From an uncultured Roseburia sp. (GTDB lineage Bacteria > Bacillota > Clostridia > Lachnospirales > Lachnospiraceae): DNA of 10,136 bases. The translations under genes were made by a program, and so were the position numbers. The stretch is from the NCBI GenBank assembly GCA_905206195.1, contig CAJLGN010000022.1, forward strand, positions 1 to 10,136, written 5' to 3'. Position 1 is the stretch's first letter. Each line of letters starts with the position of its first letter. Of this stretch, positions 1 to 6,944 are shown one piece after another. The notes beneath the pieces were generated by a model, which ran no database searches, was not told the origin of the DNA, and saw only the letters and a program-made list of their open reading frames with translations.

Positions 1-621
1 CGCGACCTCGCACGCCCGCTTCACCATCCGCTGCCCTGTGATATCCGCAAAATCCGGCGGATTTTCCCTGTGTCCCTCCGCTTCTATATAATAGGGAGTA
101 TCCTCCCACGGTTCCCCCATAAAAATTGCAATCACATCCCGGATGCATGTCACCCCATACACACGCACCCCCGTCACCATCTCCGCCTCCCTCCGGTTCT
201 TCGCCGGGACAATCAACCGCTGCACGCCGCGCTCCTTGGCCTCCGCGACCATCACAAGGATACCGTGGACAGGCTGCACATCGCCGTTTAGTCCGACCTC
301 CCCGATCACAAACAGCCCCTCCAGCGCTTCCCGCGGAACGCGCCCCATCGCCGCCAGCACCGCCACCGCAATGGGAAGATCAAAACCCGATCCAGACTTG
401 CGTATATCCGCCGGGGTAAAATTCACCGTGATCCGCTTCGGCGGCAGGATGAACCCGGAATTGCGCAATGCCGTCCGCACGCGCTCCCTCGCCTCCTTCA
501 CCTCGGAGGCCAGAAATCCAACCATCTCAAACACCGGCATCCCGTCACTGACATCCGCCTCCACGGAGACATGTACACTGTGGATACCACATAGAATCGC
601 TGTTGATACAATACTATACAA
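1..621 (-). CDS. comM: ComM/YifB-family Mg chelatase-like AAA+ ATPase, N-terminal part (cut by window edge)
   Basis: The visible 207 codons are the N-terminal ChlI-like domain of the YifB/ComM family. Recognisable blocks in order are VSVEADVSDGMPVFEMVG (residues about 18-35), EVKEARERVRTALRNSGF, RITVNFTPADIRKSGSGFD, LPIAVAVLAAMG, and the segment DFADITGQRMVKRACEVA that precedes the Walker A loop. The Walker motifs lie beyond base 1. The start is a TTG at 621, chosen because AGGAGAG sits 6 bases upstream and the family N-terminus aligns there; no ATG fits. In Gram-negative bacteria ComM is a hexameric helicase that promotes branch migration during natural transformation; the role of the clostridial form is less clear, so the symbol is by homology. 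It follows the sigK remnant after 135 bp. The family call is firm and the function is inferred. Confidence 0.9.
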   Translation of the reverse strand, partial: MYSIVSTAILCGIHSVHVSVEADVSDGMPVFEMVGFLASEVKEARERVRTALRNSGFILPPKRITVNFTPADIRKSGSGFDLPIAVAVLAAMGRVPREALEGLFVIGEVGLNGDVQPVHGILVMVAEAKERGVQRLIVPAKNRREAEMVTGVRVYGVTCIRDVIAIFMGEPWEDTPYYIEAEGHRENPPDFADITGQRMVKRACEVA

Positions 622-705
622 CGTATCTCTCCTTTTTATTCCTGAAAATCGTTGGGATATACAGTGAAACACTGCTCTGAAAATACAGACATATGTCATT
701 CAACA

Positions 706-720
706 AAAAAGATGCTTTTA
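706..720 (-). terminator. Weak hairpin followed by a T-run after the sigK end
   Basis: On the minus strand AAAAG-CAT-CTTTT forms a five-pair stem with a three-base loop and continues into a run of six T. It lies about 40 bp downstream of the sigK stop at 757. The stem is short and AT-rich, so termination would be inefficient at best. It also overlaps the expected start point of the candidate comM promoter. Confidence 0.2.
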
Positions 721-748
721 TTTTAGCACAGATAAGCAAGAAAGGGAA
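720..748 (-). promoter_or_regulatory. Possible extended -10 promoter for comM
   Basis: Reading the minus strand, TGC precedes TAAAAT (720-725), which gives an extended -10 element. A weak -35 (TTCCCT, 743-748) lies 17 bp upstream. Transcription would start near 713 and leave a leader of about 90 nt before the TTG at 621. The -35 is poor, so this is only a candidate. The comM gene could also be read through from sigK or the recombinases. Confidence 0.3.
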
Positions 749-756
749 GTGTCATT

Positions 757-840
757 TCACTCCCCATCCTTGCACTCCCCAAAGTTTTTTCGGAGCGTAT
801 CAAGCGCCCGCTTCTCGATACGCGATACGTACTCTCCTGT
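757..840 (-). pseudogene. sigK: 3' end of an interrupted sporulation sigma factor gene, best match SigK
   Basis: The frame 840-757 encodes a 27-residue tail ending in TGA at 759-757. It contains YVSRIEKRAL at 831-802, followed by a short basic-acidic tail. In sporulation sigma factors this segment is the recognition helix of the region-4.2 helix-turn-helix; SigK of Bacillus reads GISRSYVSRIEKRAL here. SigE typically has SYISRLEKR and SigF/SigG have QVSRLEK, so SigK is the best assignment. There is no start codon, no ribosome binding site and no upstream sigma homology: upstream lies the recombinase C-terminus in another frame. The rest of the gene (about 200 codons by family length) is absent from the window. 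SigK is the late mother-cell sigma factor, and its gene is split by the skin element in B. subtilis and C. difficile. Whether this copy can be restored by excision or is dead cannot be seen here. Confidence 0.78.
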
Positions 841-842
841 CA
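829..842. other. Putative att junction between recombinase element and sigK
   Basis: The recombinase stop TGA occupies 842-840 and recognisable sigma homology begins at 831 on the same strand, so the element boundary must fall in or very near this stretch. The 12-bp minus-strand sequence ending at the tyrosine codon (ACAGGAGAGTAC) is the only room for a core. Large serine recombinases usually leave a short shared core, often only a few bases, so the exact crossover cannot be fixed without the other end or the empty site. No second copy of this sequence was noticed in the window. Confidence 0.45.
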
Positions 843-2420
843 AGTTAGGGCTAAAAATAAGTCTCTGAATTGCCATTCAATACGCAAGGAGCCGTCCTCG
901 CATATAAAAATTTGCTTTACAAAAGCAACTGCCGTCTCCCGCGTCAAAGCATCAAACGGCGCGAACGTTTCTATGCGCATTCTGGCCTTGGCCGTCTGTT
1001 CGCCCGCACTCTTTAACTGACAAAATTTCGTTTGCTCTCTCTCGCTGTCTGACAAGATTTTTTCGATGTTTCTATCGATCTCTTTTTTGGCGGCCACGAA
1101 AGCTTCTCTCGAAATGATGCCGCGCTGATACGCCTCATACTTTGCCAAGCGCTTTCTTCTCAGCCCCGAAACTTCATTGCGATATTGAATAAGAAGTTTC
1201 TCTGTCTGTGCAATTTTCTCCTGGTTTGCGTCCTCTGCGGCACGGGCGAGTTCCATATTCATCACGAGCGCTGACATACAGCGCAGCACTGTAAGGACTG
1301 CTTCTTCTATCTTACTTTCTTGTATGCGCCCGGAATAACAGCCAAACTCCGCCGTCATATCCTGGAGCGCGCACCGGTACTCCGCCGTCCAAATTCCGTT
1401 TGACCGCGCTCGCTTGGCTCTCGAAATCGCATGGCCGCAGGCCGCACAGCGCACCTTTCCAGCCAACGGTGCGCACTCTGTGCCCCGTGTATATGCTCTC
1501 TTAGCAAACATTCTCTGAACTTCCTGAAATGTCTCCCGCGGAACTACTGCCTCGTGGGTATTTTGGACAATCACCCACTGTTCCTGCGGGAGCGTTTGCT
1601 GCCTGCGGCTTCCAACTGCTCTAGGCCTCACTTTTCCATAGACGCTGTCCCCTGCATAGCGCTGATCTTTCAATATAGCGGACACCGCCGACGTTCTCCA
1701 GACACACTTCCCGTTCACGTGATTGCACGGGAAATGCTGCCCGCGCAATTCCCGCAGCATCAAAGGAGAGGGAATCCCGTTTTCATTGAGCTTTTTTGCA
1801 ATTTGCGCTCTTGGAATCCCCTCGATCGCCATCGCAAAAATGCTCTGGACAACAGGCGCTGCCTCCGGGTCAGCCACGAGCCTTTGTTCGGGCGCCTTTA
1901 AGTATCCGTAGGGCGCGTAAGCGCCGATAAACTTCCCCTGTTCCGCCTTTGTGCGCCGGACACTTTTAATCTTCTCTGAAAGGTCTTTGCTGTACAGATC
2001 GTAGACTAAATTCTTGAAAGCGACATCAAAAAATTCTCCGGAAAAGACGGCCGTATCACTGTCAAAGCAATCATGAACGGATAGAAAGCGAACCCCAAAG
2101 AAAGGAAATACCTGCTCCAGATAATTTCCAACCTCTATATAATTTCGCCCAAATCTCGAAAAATCCTTAACTGCGATACAAGAAATCTCTCCACGTCTGA
2201 CTCCGGCAAGAAGTCTCTGCACTTGGGGCCTCTCAAAATGAGTCCCACTGTACCCATCGTCACAAAATTCCACGATTTGATATCCCGCAAATTCAGCTCT
2301 GCCTTTGACGTACTCTGTGAGTATTTCCCGCTGTGATTTGATACTGTTGCTCTCCCCCTGCAACCGGTTCTCATCCTCATCGGATAATCTCAAATAAAAT
2401 GCAATTACTCCCTTATTCAT
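840..2420 (-). CDS. Large serine recombinase 1 (full length, element-terminal)
   Basis: This 526-residue protein is a complete large serine recombinase that cuts and rejoins DNA at att sites through a 5'-phosphoserine link. The resolvase domain occupies about residues 1-150, with the nucleophile Ser13 in FYLRLSDED, then DDGYSGTHFERP and the SRFGRN motif (88-93). The recombinase domain spans about 168-301. A zinc ribbon follows with Cys325, Cys328, Cys350 and Cys361, and then a coiled coil at about 395-470. The ATG at 2420 is preferred over a longer frame to 2453 because GGGGGAG lies 6 bases upstream and the family N-terminus aligns. It begins 88 bp after recombinase 2, and its stop abuts the sigK remnant. 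This edge position makes it a good candidate for the enzyme that moves the element, but any of the three could be. Confidence 0.93.
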   Translation of the reverse strand: MNKGVIAFYLRLSDEDENRLQGESNSIKSQREILTEYVKGRAEFAGYQIVEFCDDGYSGTHFERPQVQRLLAGVRRGEISCIAVKDFSRFGRNYIEVGNYLEQVFPFFGVRFLSVHDCFDSDTAVFSGEFFDVAFKNLVYDLYSKDLSEKIKSVRRTKAEQGKFIGAYAPYGYLKAPEQRLVADPEAAPVVQSIFAMAIEGIPRAQIAKKLNENGIPSPLMLRELRGQHFPCNHVNGKCVWRTSAVSAILKDQRYAGDSVYGKVRPRAVGSRRQQTLPQEQWVIVQNTHEAVVPRETFQEVQRMFAKRAYTRGTECAPLAGKVRCAACGHAISRAKRARSNGIWTAEYRCALQDMTAEFGCYSGRIQESKIEEAVLTVLRCMSALVMNMELARAAEDANQEKIAQTEKLLIQYRNEVSGLRRKRLAKYEAYQRGIISREAFVAAKKEIDRNIEKILSDSEREQTKFCQLKSAGEQTAKARMRIETFAPFDALTRETAVAFVKQIFICEDGSLRIEWQFRDLFLALT

Positions 2421-2508
2421 CCCACACTCCCCCAAAAGCGCACGATAACGCAAACATCAGAGCCTTTTATGACACGCAGTGGGAAATCCCCAGCAGTAGT
2501 TGATCCCC

Positions 2509-3516
2509 CTATGACTTCCAGTAAATCTTGTTTTCTCCGCGCCCCCACTTTTGTTTTGCACAGCTCTCCCCCTCCAGATTGCGGACAGCTTCAAATATTT
2601 CCCTGTCAATGATGGCCTCGTGCGTATTTTCAATCAATTTCCATTCCGACGGGGGAATTTGCACCTGATTTTTTCCGACATATAGGGTGTGACTTCCCTT
2701 TCTCTCCACCAGGCATCCCAAATAGCACGGATTTTTCAGTATATCCGTGATCGTCGATCCGCGCCAACGTGCAGCTGCAATTCCATCCTTATGTCCCTCA
2801 AAAAAGCGTATTTGCATCTGTGTGGGCACTCCCATGTGGTTCAATCGCCGGGCGATCTCTGTTGGGCCGACTCCCTCCAAACGCCACTTGAAAATCTGCC
2901 TCACAATCTTTGCCCTCTCCAAATGCACGGCCAATTTGTAGCGATCCGCAGTGTCGCGCATATATCCGTACGGAGGCATTTTTCCCATAAATTTCCCACT
3001 TTTCTTTTTTATATCGATCGCAGTACTGACCTTTTTGGAAATGTCCTTCGCATAAGCGTCGTGGAGGATTGACTTAAGAGGTACAAGAAGCGTGTCTCCC
3101 TTTTGGGTGTGCAAGCTGTCGAAATGGTCATTGACCGCAATAAAACGGACGCCGAAATACGGAAAGATTGTTTCAAGGTAGTTGCCGGTCTCCAGATAGT
3201 TTCGCCCAAAACGAGATAAGTCTTTGACAGCGATACAATTTATCTCTCCCTTTTTGACAGCATCCATCAGCTCCCCAAAGGCCGGTCTCTCAAAATGAGT
3301 CCCCGTCTGACCATTATCGGAAAATGTCGCCATAAGTTCCAGATCCGGCATCATTTTTATGTATTGCTCTACGATGTAAATTTGATTTGCAACGGAACCG
3401 CCATCGGCGCTGTTATCTTCCTTGGAGAGTCTTGCATAAATGGCTGTTTTATAGATTGCCTCCTGCTTTTCTGCCACGCTCCCCCGCTGCATCTCCCTCC
3501 TGCTTTTTCGCGCCAT
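2509..3516 (-). CDS. Serine recombinase 2, short form lacking the zinc ribbon and coiled coil
   Basis: This 335-residue serine recombinase keeps the catalytic parts. Ser31 lies in YARLSKEDN, NGQTGTHFERP follows, and SRFGRN is at 101-106. The recombinase domain includes PYGYMRD, LNHMGVPTQ and the ENTHEAIIDREIF block. The protein stops at GRGENKIYWKS, exactly where the zinc ribbon of its two neighbours would begin, so it lacks that ribbon and the coiled coil. The reading frames up to recombinase 1 show no Cys-x-x-Cys motif, so a simple recent frameshift is not supported. The ATG at 3516 is chosen for the GGGAGG about 9 bases upstream; an ATG at 3492 also follows AGGAGG but is too close to it. 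The gene overlaps recombinase 3 by 68 bp, which suggests translational coupling. It may be an accessory partner or a decaying copy. Confidence 0.87.
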   Translation of the reverse strand: MARKSRREMQRGSVAEKQEAIYKTAIYARLSKEDNSADGGSVANQIYIVEQYIKMMPDLELMATFSDNGQTGTHFERPAFGELMDAVKKGEINCIAVKDLSRFGRNYLETGNYLETIFPYFGVRFIAVNDHFDSLHTQKGDTLLVPLKSILHDAYAKDISKKVSTAIDIKKKSGKFMGKMPPYGYMRDTADRYKLAVHLERAKIVRQIFKWRLEGVGPTEIARRLNHMGVPTQMQIRFFEGHKDGIAAARWRGSTITDILKNPCYLGCLVERKGSHTLYVGKNQVQIPPSEWKLIENTHEAIIDREIFEAVRNLEGESCAKQKWGRGENKIYWKS

Positions 3517-5125
3517 ATCTCTCGACCTCCCTCTCAAATTCATCGCGATACCGATATAGGATTTTAATATGGTGAGCGTCAATTACAATGATTTTTTCGA
3601 TTGCAAGCGCCAGGATACTCCTGTTTAATTCCGCAATATTTCCAAGCGATTTAAAGGTCTCAATCCACCGGTTATGAGAATTACTTTGTTGTATGAGTGC
3701 TTTCGTCTCCCCCTCGAGTGTTTCTATGGCATGTTCCAGATCCGCGCAGGACGACTCGTAATCCGCTTTCATTTCAAGGTATTCCTCTTTTGTCAGAAGC
3801 GCATCCCGATAGTCCTCATATAGCGAAATTTTTAATTTTTGCATTCGCTGCAAATCTGCGCGCCTCTGCGTTAACTGCTCGGTTCTTTTCTGCACTTCAC
3901 ACTCCTGCAGCGGTATTGTATCAATCATGTGGAGAAGCGCATCCCGCGTGCCGAGCAGGGCAATGTGGCACTGAAGCATGGACAAAACCGCCGTGCTAAG
4001 AGAATCCTCTCGAATCCGGTGGCTGCTGCACACCGTCTTATCCTTTTTGTGACTGGAACAAATATAATAATTGTACTCGAAACCGGCAGACTGAACTTTC
4101 CTGCGCACCATATTACAATCACAGCCGCCGCAGCGCAGCAGACCCGAAAAAAAATACAATCTCTTTTCTTTTGGCGCTGTCCTGGTATCACAGAGCATCA
4201 GTTTTTGCACAATTTCAAAGTCGGACTTTGGAATAATCGCCGCATGGGTGTCCCCCACACGGATCCAATCCTCTCTGCTGACCTTCATTCGTTTTCTCAC
4301 TTTATAATTTAGTGTCCTCTCTTTTCCCTGCACCATGACACCCGTGTAAAGCTCATTTTTGAGAATGCGGTCTACCGCCACCGCAGACCATTTTGCCTGG
4401 GGCTTTAACTTAAAAGAAGTCGTATATTTCCAATGCAGCAGTGCCTTGTATTCCATGGGGGAGGGAACGCCGCGGACGTTTAAATATTCTGCGATGCTTT
4501 TATTGTTCTGCCCGGCAATCCGCATTGCAAAAATGTCGCGCACCGTGGATGCCGCAATCTCATCAATGACCAGTTTGCTCTTCTGCTTTTCATCTCTGAA
4601 ATATCCAAATGCCGGGAAGCTGCCAATGTAGTCCCCCCGCCTCTGCCGAATTTCAATCTGGCTTCGCACCTTGACCGAGATATCCCTGCAATAAGAATCG
4701 TTCATCAGGTTCTTAAACGGCAAAATGATCTGATCTGTCTGGCCTTCTGCCCGCATACTGTCATAGCTGTCATTGACCGCGATAAAACGGACGCCCATGA
4801 ACGGAAATATTTGTTGTATATACCGCCCCGTCTCAATATAATTGCGGCCAAAACGGGACAAATCTTTTACAATGATGCAGTTGATCTCCCCGTTTTTTAC
4901 TTCCTCCAACAGTTCCGTCACGGCGGGACGGTTAAAATCTACACCGCTGTACCCATCGTCCACTTTTTCTGTGCAAACCTGGATGTCTCCCTTATCTCTC
5001 AAGAACGCATATATCAGATCCCGCTGGTTTTTAATACTGTTGCTCTCCCACTTATCTTTGTCTTCTCTTGAGAGACGGATATAAATTGCAGCCCTGTAAA
5101 CTGTCCTATTTTTTATTTCTTCCAA
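3449..5125 (-). CDS. Large serine recombinase 3 (full length, first of the tandem set)
   Basis: This 558-residue protein is a complete large serine recombinase. Ser19 is the nucleophile in IYIRLSRED, followed by VDDGYSGVDFNRP and the SRFGRN motif (90-95). The recombinase domain runs from about 165 to 305 and includes LNVRGVPSP and GDTHAAIIPKSDFE. The zinc ribbon has Cys332, Cys335, Cys356 and Cys366, and a long coiled coil follows at about 405-485. The start is a TTG at 5125, supported by GGAGG nine bases upstream; no ATG fits the family N-terminus. The last 15 or so residues are rich in Gly, Ala, Arg and Lys because they encode the ribosome binding site and start of recombinase 2 in another frame. 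It is clearly diverged from recombinases 1 and 2, so it is not a recent duplication. No clear sigma-A promoter is visible in the 88 bp upstream. Confidence 0.93.
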   Translation of the reverse strand: MEEIKNRTVYRAAIYIRLSREDKDKWESNSIKNQRDLIYAFLRDKGDIQVCTEKVDDGYSGVDFNRPAVTELLEEVKNGEINCIIVKDLSRFGRNYIETGRYIQQIFPFMGVRFIAVNDSYDSMRAEGQTDQIILPFKNLMNDSYCRDISVKVRSQIEIRQRRGDYIGSFPAFGYFRDEKQKSKLVIDEIAASTVRDIFAMRIAGQNNKSIAEYLNVRGVPSPMEYKALLHWKYTTSFKLKPQAKWSAVAVDRILKNELYTGVMVQGKERTLNYKVRKRMKVSREDWIRVGDTHAAIIPKSDFEIVQKLMLCDTRTAPKEKRLYFFSGLLRCGGCDCNMVRRKVQSAGFEYNYYICSSHKKDKTVCSSHRIREDSLSTAVLSMLQCHIALLGTRDALLHMIDTIPLQECEVQKRTEQLTQRRADLQRMQKLKISLYEDYRDALLTKEEYLEMKADYESSCADLEHAIETLEGETKALIQQSNSHNRWIETFKSLGNIAELNRSILALAIEKIIVIDAHHIKILYRYRDEFEREVERYGAKKQEGDAAGERGRKAGGNL

Positions 5126-5213
5126 AATAAAAGACCTCCGAAAGTGTTCTAAAGTCAGAAAAACACATTGGGATGGTCTTGTTTTCTCTATTCCTGTTTC
5201 ATTACTATATCGG

Positions 5214-5465
5214 CTATGTCAGCCTAAAATATTGCGCCAGCCGATCTGTTAATGTCGCGTCGCTATCTGCAAAAACTGACTGCACCACCATATCTCCGCA
5301 CCGGCATACATAGGGGTTTTTAATCTGCCGGATAAAATCGGATATCCGTTCCTCTTTTTGGAGCTGCTCATTGATTCGAACGTCCTGTATATCTACAAGA
5401 TCGTCTTTTTCCACCTGCCTGGGGTCAATCGTCTTTAATTCTTCGAAATTTATTCTATTTTCCAC
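5214..5465 (-). CDS. Small DUF6870-like protein, function unknown
   Basis: The 83-residue product resembles the small DUF6870-type proteins common in clostridial genomes and mobile elements. The recognisable run is TIDPRQV-DDLVDIQDVRI followed by KEERISDFIRQIKNPYVCRC, then FADSDATLTDRLAQYF at the C-terminus. It has no signal peptide or membrane segment. No biochemical function is known to me. The start is uncertain. The same frame is open to an ATG at 5537, but the extra 24 residues are not typical of the family and lack a good ribosome binding site. The GTG at 5465 has GGATGG about 7 bases upstream and gives the usual short lead before the IDPR block. It sits between the kinase and the recombinases on the same strand, which suits an element-borne gene. 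Confidence 0.65.
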   Translation of the reverse strand: MENRINFEELKTIDPRQVEKDDLVDIQDVRINEQLQKEERISDFIRQIKNPYVCRCGDMVVQSVFADSDATLTDRLAQYFRLT

Positions 5466-5549
5466 TGCCGACCATCCAATCTTTCCAACACAAGAAAAGA
5501 TATGAAACACATGGATTGTCCTATGCCAGAAAAACATTTTCCAAAGTCG

Positions 5550-6944
5550 TTATTCTTTCGGCAGATACACGTGGAACCGGCTGCCTTTTCCCTTCTCACT
5601 TTCCAGCTCCACCTTTCCGCCATGTGCCTGCACAATCACTTTTACAATCGCAAGCCCAATTCCGGCTCCCCCTGTCTTGCGGCTGTGAGATTTATCGATG
5701 CGATAAAACCGTTCGAAGACTTTCTTTTGCTCTTCTTTTGGAATGCCGATCCCCTCATCTGCCACTGTGAGAACTGCACCGTCCGCTCTATTTTCTACGA
5801 CAATTTCTATCTGTTTCCCGTCGTCCGTATACTTGATGGCATTCGACAAAAGATTGCTCACGACCTGCTGCAGCCGCCCGCGGTCGACCAGCACTGTGCT
5901 CGCATCTCCGGATACTCTACATGCGAGCTGATGTTCGAGGAGTTGCCCCTCGAAATGTGGAACAATCTCTTCCGCAAATGCTTTTAGCTCCACCGGTTCT
6001 TTGTTCAGCTTCAGACTCCCGCTCTCGGTCTGGCTCAGCCGCTGCATATCTGTGACGAGCTGGGTAATGTGGCCGATTTCATCGTAGCAGCTTTGCAAAC
6101 GTTCTCTCGTCGGCTCCCACACGCCCTCTATGATTGCCTCCAGATGCGACGCGACAATCGCCATCGGCGTCTTTAATTCGTGCGCCACATCGGTTGTCAT
6201 CTGCTTGCGCAGGGACTCCTGCTCCTCCAGAGATTCCGCCATTTGATTGATATTCTGTGTCAATTCATACAACTCCTGCGTCCTTGGCTCCGCCTCAAAG
6301 CGAATGCTGTAATTCCCGTCGGAAATCTCCTTGGTAATATGAATCGTTTTGGATAATGGCTCCGAAAGTCTGCGCGCCAAAAAATAAGCCGAAATCACAG
6401 AGCCCAGCAGAGCAGCCACACTGATCACAGCGAGAATACGATTCAGGGCGTCCAGAAATTGGAATGCATTCTCATTTAAGTAATAGGGACTGTAATAGCT
6501 CACCTCAAGCGCGCCAATCGATGCACCCATCTGCGACAAATCATAGCGGTTCGTCACGAACTCTCCGTCAAAATCCGGCCTGCGCTCCTCCATCAGAACC
6601 ACGATGTCATCCATGATCTGATGGCAGCTCCCCATATCATGATTCTCCGCATCCCAGACCACCGCCCCATTTTTATCATAGACCTTTATGATATAACCAT
6701 CATTTAAGGCATACATACCCGTCCCGTGGATATAACCCACGTTCCAGGTGTCCGTCACCATGTCATAGACATTGGCCATCCCCTCTGCCAGCCTGTCTGC
6801 AAATTCCTTCTGCTGCGTTTCCACATAGCGCTCAAACTGGCGGTTGATGAGCAGATTGGAAGCCAGGCTGATCAGTGCGATCGTGGCGAGCGCGATGCAC
6901 GCAAATCCTGTTGAGAGCTGTGTGATAAGTTTCCGTTTTTTCAA
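5550..6944 (-). CDS. HAMP-domain sensor histidine kinase of the copA-adjacent two-component system
   Basis: A 464-residue membrane sensor kinase. Two membrane segments (about 13-34 and 168-190) flank an extracytoplasmic sensor of roughly 130 residues, followed by HAMP (about 190-243). The phosphoacceptor His255 lies in DVAHELKTP. The ATPase domain has the N box NLLSNAIKY (364-372), G1 DEGIGIP (396-402), an F box ERFYR, and G2 GGAGIGLA (425-432). All catalytic motifs are intact, with the architecture of the BaeS/CusS class. The TTG at 6944 overlaps the regulator's TGA and is preceded by GGAGGGG seven bases upstream, so the pair is translationally coupled. The sensor region has no obvious copper-binding Met or His cluster. 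Its ligand is therefore unknown; metal or envelope stress is inferred only from the neighbouring ATPase. Confidence 0.93.
   Translation of the reverse strand: MKKRKLITQLSTGFACIALATIALISLASNLLINRQFERYVETQQKEFADRLAEGMANVYDMVTDTWNVGYIHGTGMYALNDGYIIKVYDKNGAVVWDAENHDMGSCHQIMDDIVVLMEERRPDFDGEFVTNRYDLSQMGASIGALEVSYYSPYYLNENAFQFLDALNRILAVISVAALLGSVISAYFLARRLSEPLSKTIHITKEISDGNYSIRFEAEPRTQELYELTQNINQMAESLEEQESLRKQMTTDVAHELKTPMAIVASHLEAIIEGVWEPTRERLQSCYDEIGHITQLVTDMQRLSQTESGSLKLNKEPVELKAFAEEIVPHFEGQLLEHQLACRVSGDASTVLVDRGRLQQVVSNLLSNAIKYTDDGKQIEIVVENRADGAVLTVADEGIGIPKEEQKKVFERFYRIDKSHSRKTGGAGIGLAIVKVIVQAHGGKVELESEKGKGSRFHVYLPKE

Noticed and set aside
143..667. Plus-strand open frame of 174 codons
   Set aside because: It is antisense to comM, whose minus-strand frame matches a known family throughout; the plus-strand product is Ser/Thr/Pro-rich with no recognisable domain.
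662..674. Palindrome CAGTG-AAA-CACTG upstream of comM
   Set aside because: It is a short perfect repeat in the leader region, but five pairs with no second copy and no link to a known operator are too little to call.
1..756. comM as the integration target, as for resistance islands in Acinetobacter
   Set aside because: The comM 5' end with its ribosome binding site and the visible domain are intact; the interrupted gene is the sigma factor.
757..840. SigE, SigF or SigG instead of SigK
   Set aside because: Those factors usually read YISRLEK or QVSRLEK at this helix, whereas YVSRIEKRAL is the SigK form. A short fragment leaves some doubt.
1431..1901. Plus-strand open frame of 156 codons inside recombinase 1
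   Set aside because: It is a shadow of the recombinase and zinc-ribbon coding region, with no ribosome binding site or domain.
5143..5166. Imperfect inverted repeat (GTGTT...AACAC) upstream of recombinase 3
   Set aside because: The arms are uneven and the loop is long; there is no T-run, so neither a terminator nor an operator can be supported.
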